Origin: CAYZJD01 sp964478455
GTDB lineage: Bacteria; Acidobacteriota; Terriglobia; Bryobacterales; Bryobacteraceae
Assembly (NCBI GenBank): GCA_964478455.1
Contig: CAYZJD010000308.1
Coordinates: 1-5,758 of the forward strand
Length of the DNA: 5,758 bases
Direction: 5' to 3'
Both the position numbers and the translations under genes were made by a program. Under the pieces are notes generated by a model that ran no database searches, was not told the origin of the DNA, and worked only from the letters and a program-made list of their open reading frames with translations. Shown piece after piece: positions 5,712 through 5,758 of the stretch (position 1 is its first letter; the number at the start of each line of letters is the position of its first letter).

Positions 5712-5732
5712 GGCGATTCTCTCACACCTTCT
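5712..5732 (-). repeat. Outer inverted repeat, right arm
   Basis: Inverted partner of 5317-5337 (19 of 21). It lies only 6 bp beyond the presumed right end of the MITE-like element, whereas the left arm lies about 60 bp from the left end; the difference is filled by the two small hairpins at 5352-5395. This asymmetry suggests either an insertion within an older palindrome or loss from the right side. Confidence 0.7.
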
Positions 5733-5758
5733 GAGTTATCTTAGAAGAGCCGTGCCGG

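Larger units (their letters stand above)
5318..5758. other. Non-coding terminal region made of nested palindromes
   Basis: No supportable gene occupies these 441 bp. The one long minus-strand frame (5256-5687) runs through every palindrome and into the YfhO gene, has mixed low-complexity composition and resembles nothing I recognise. The stretch consists of the outer inverted repeat, two small hairpins, the MITE-like element and its central hairpin. I see nothing in the last 26 bases (5733-5758). Confidence 0.7.

Overview
The window looks like an ordinary chromosomal stretch from a GC-rich Gram-negative bacterium. An Acidobacteriota (Bryobacterales/Solibacter-like) origin is my best guess. 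It rests on the FecR-DUF6600 protein with its Trp/Tyr-rich block and Arg/Gly-rich tail, on the stand-alone YfhO-type membrane protein, and on intergenic spaces filled with short GC-rich palindromes. This is recognition of style, not a database match.

Layout. (1) Positions 1-347, plus strand: the C-terminal third of a zinc-type (MDR superfamily) alcohol dehydrogenase/quinone oxidoreductase, cut by the left edge. (2) 348-598: a non-coding spacer carrying a split inverted repeat, one arm of which reaches into the dehydrogenase tail, followed by a clear intrinsic terminator that serves the minus-strand gene. (3) 599-2956, minus strand: an exported FecR-domain/DUF6600 protein with a very long low-complexity Arg/Gly/Pro/Glu tail. 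(4) 2957-3052: a 96-bp divergent intergenic region with a good sigma70-like promoter placed almost on top of the start codon of the next gene. (5) 3053-5317, plus strand: a large polytopic YfhO-family protein (GT-C-like). (6) 5318-5758: no gene, but a dense set of nested inverted repeats that looks like a small non-autonomous transposable element (about 0.3 kb) inside a wider palindromic unit.

The three genes do not form an evident pathway. The dehydrogenase and the FecR-DUF6600 gene converge; the FecR-DUF6600 and YfhO genes diverge. Both of the latter products act at or beyond the inner membrane, so a shared cell-envelope role is possible but not demonstrated. I see no defence system, CRISPR array, tRNA or rRNA. 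The most unusual material is the nested-palindrome element at 5317-5732, the repeat-derived C-terminus of the dehydrogenase, and the apparently leaderless start of the YfhO gene.
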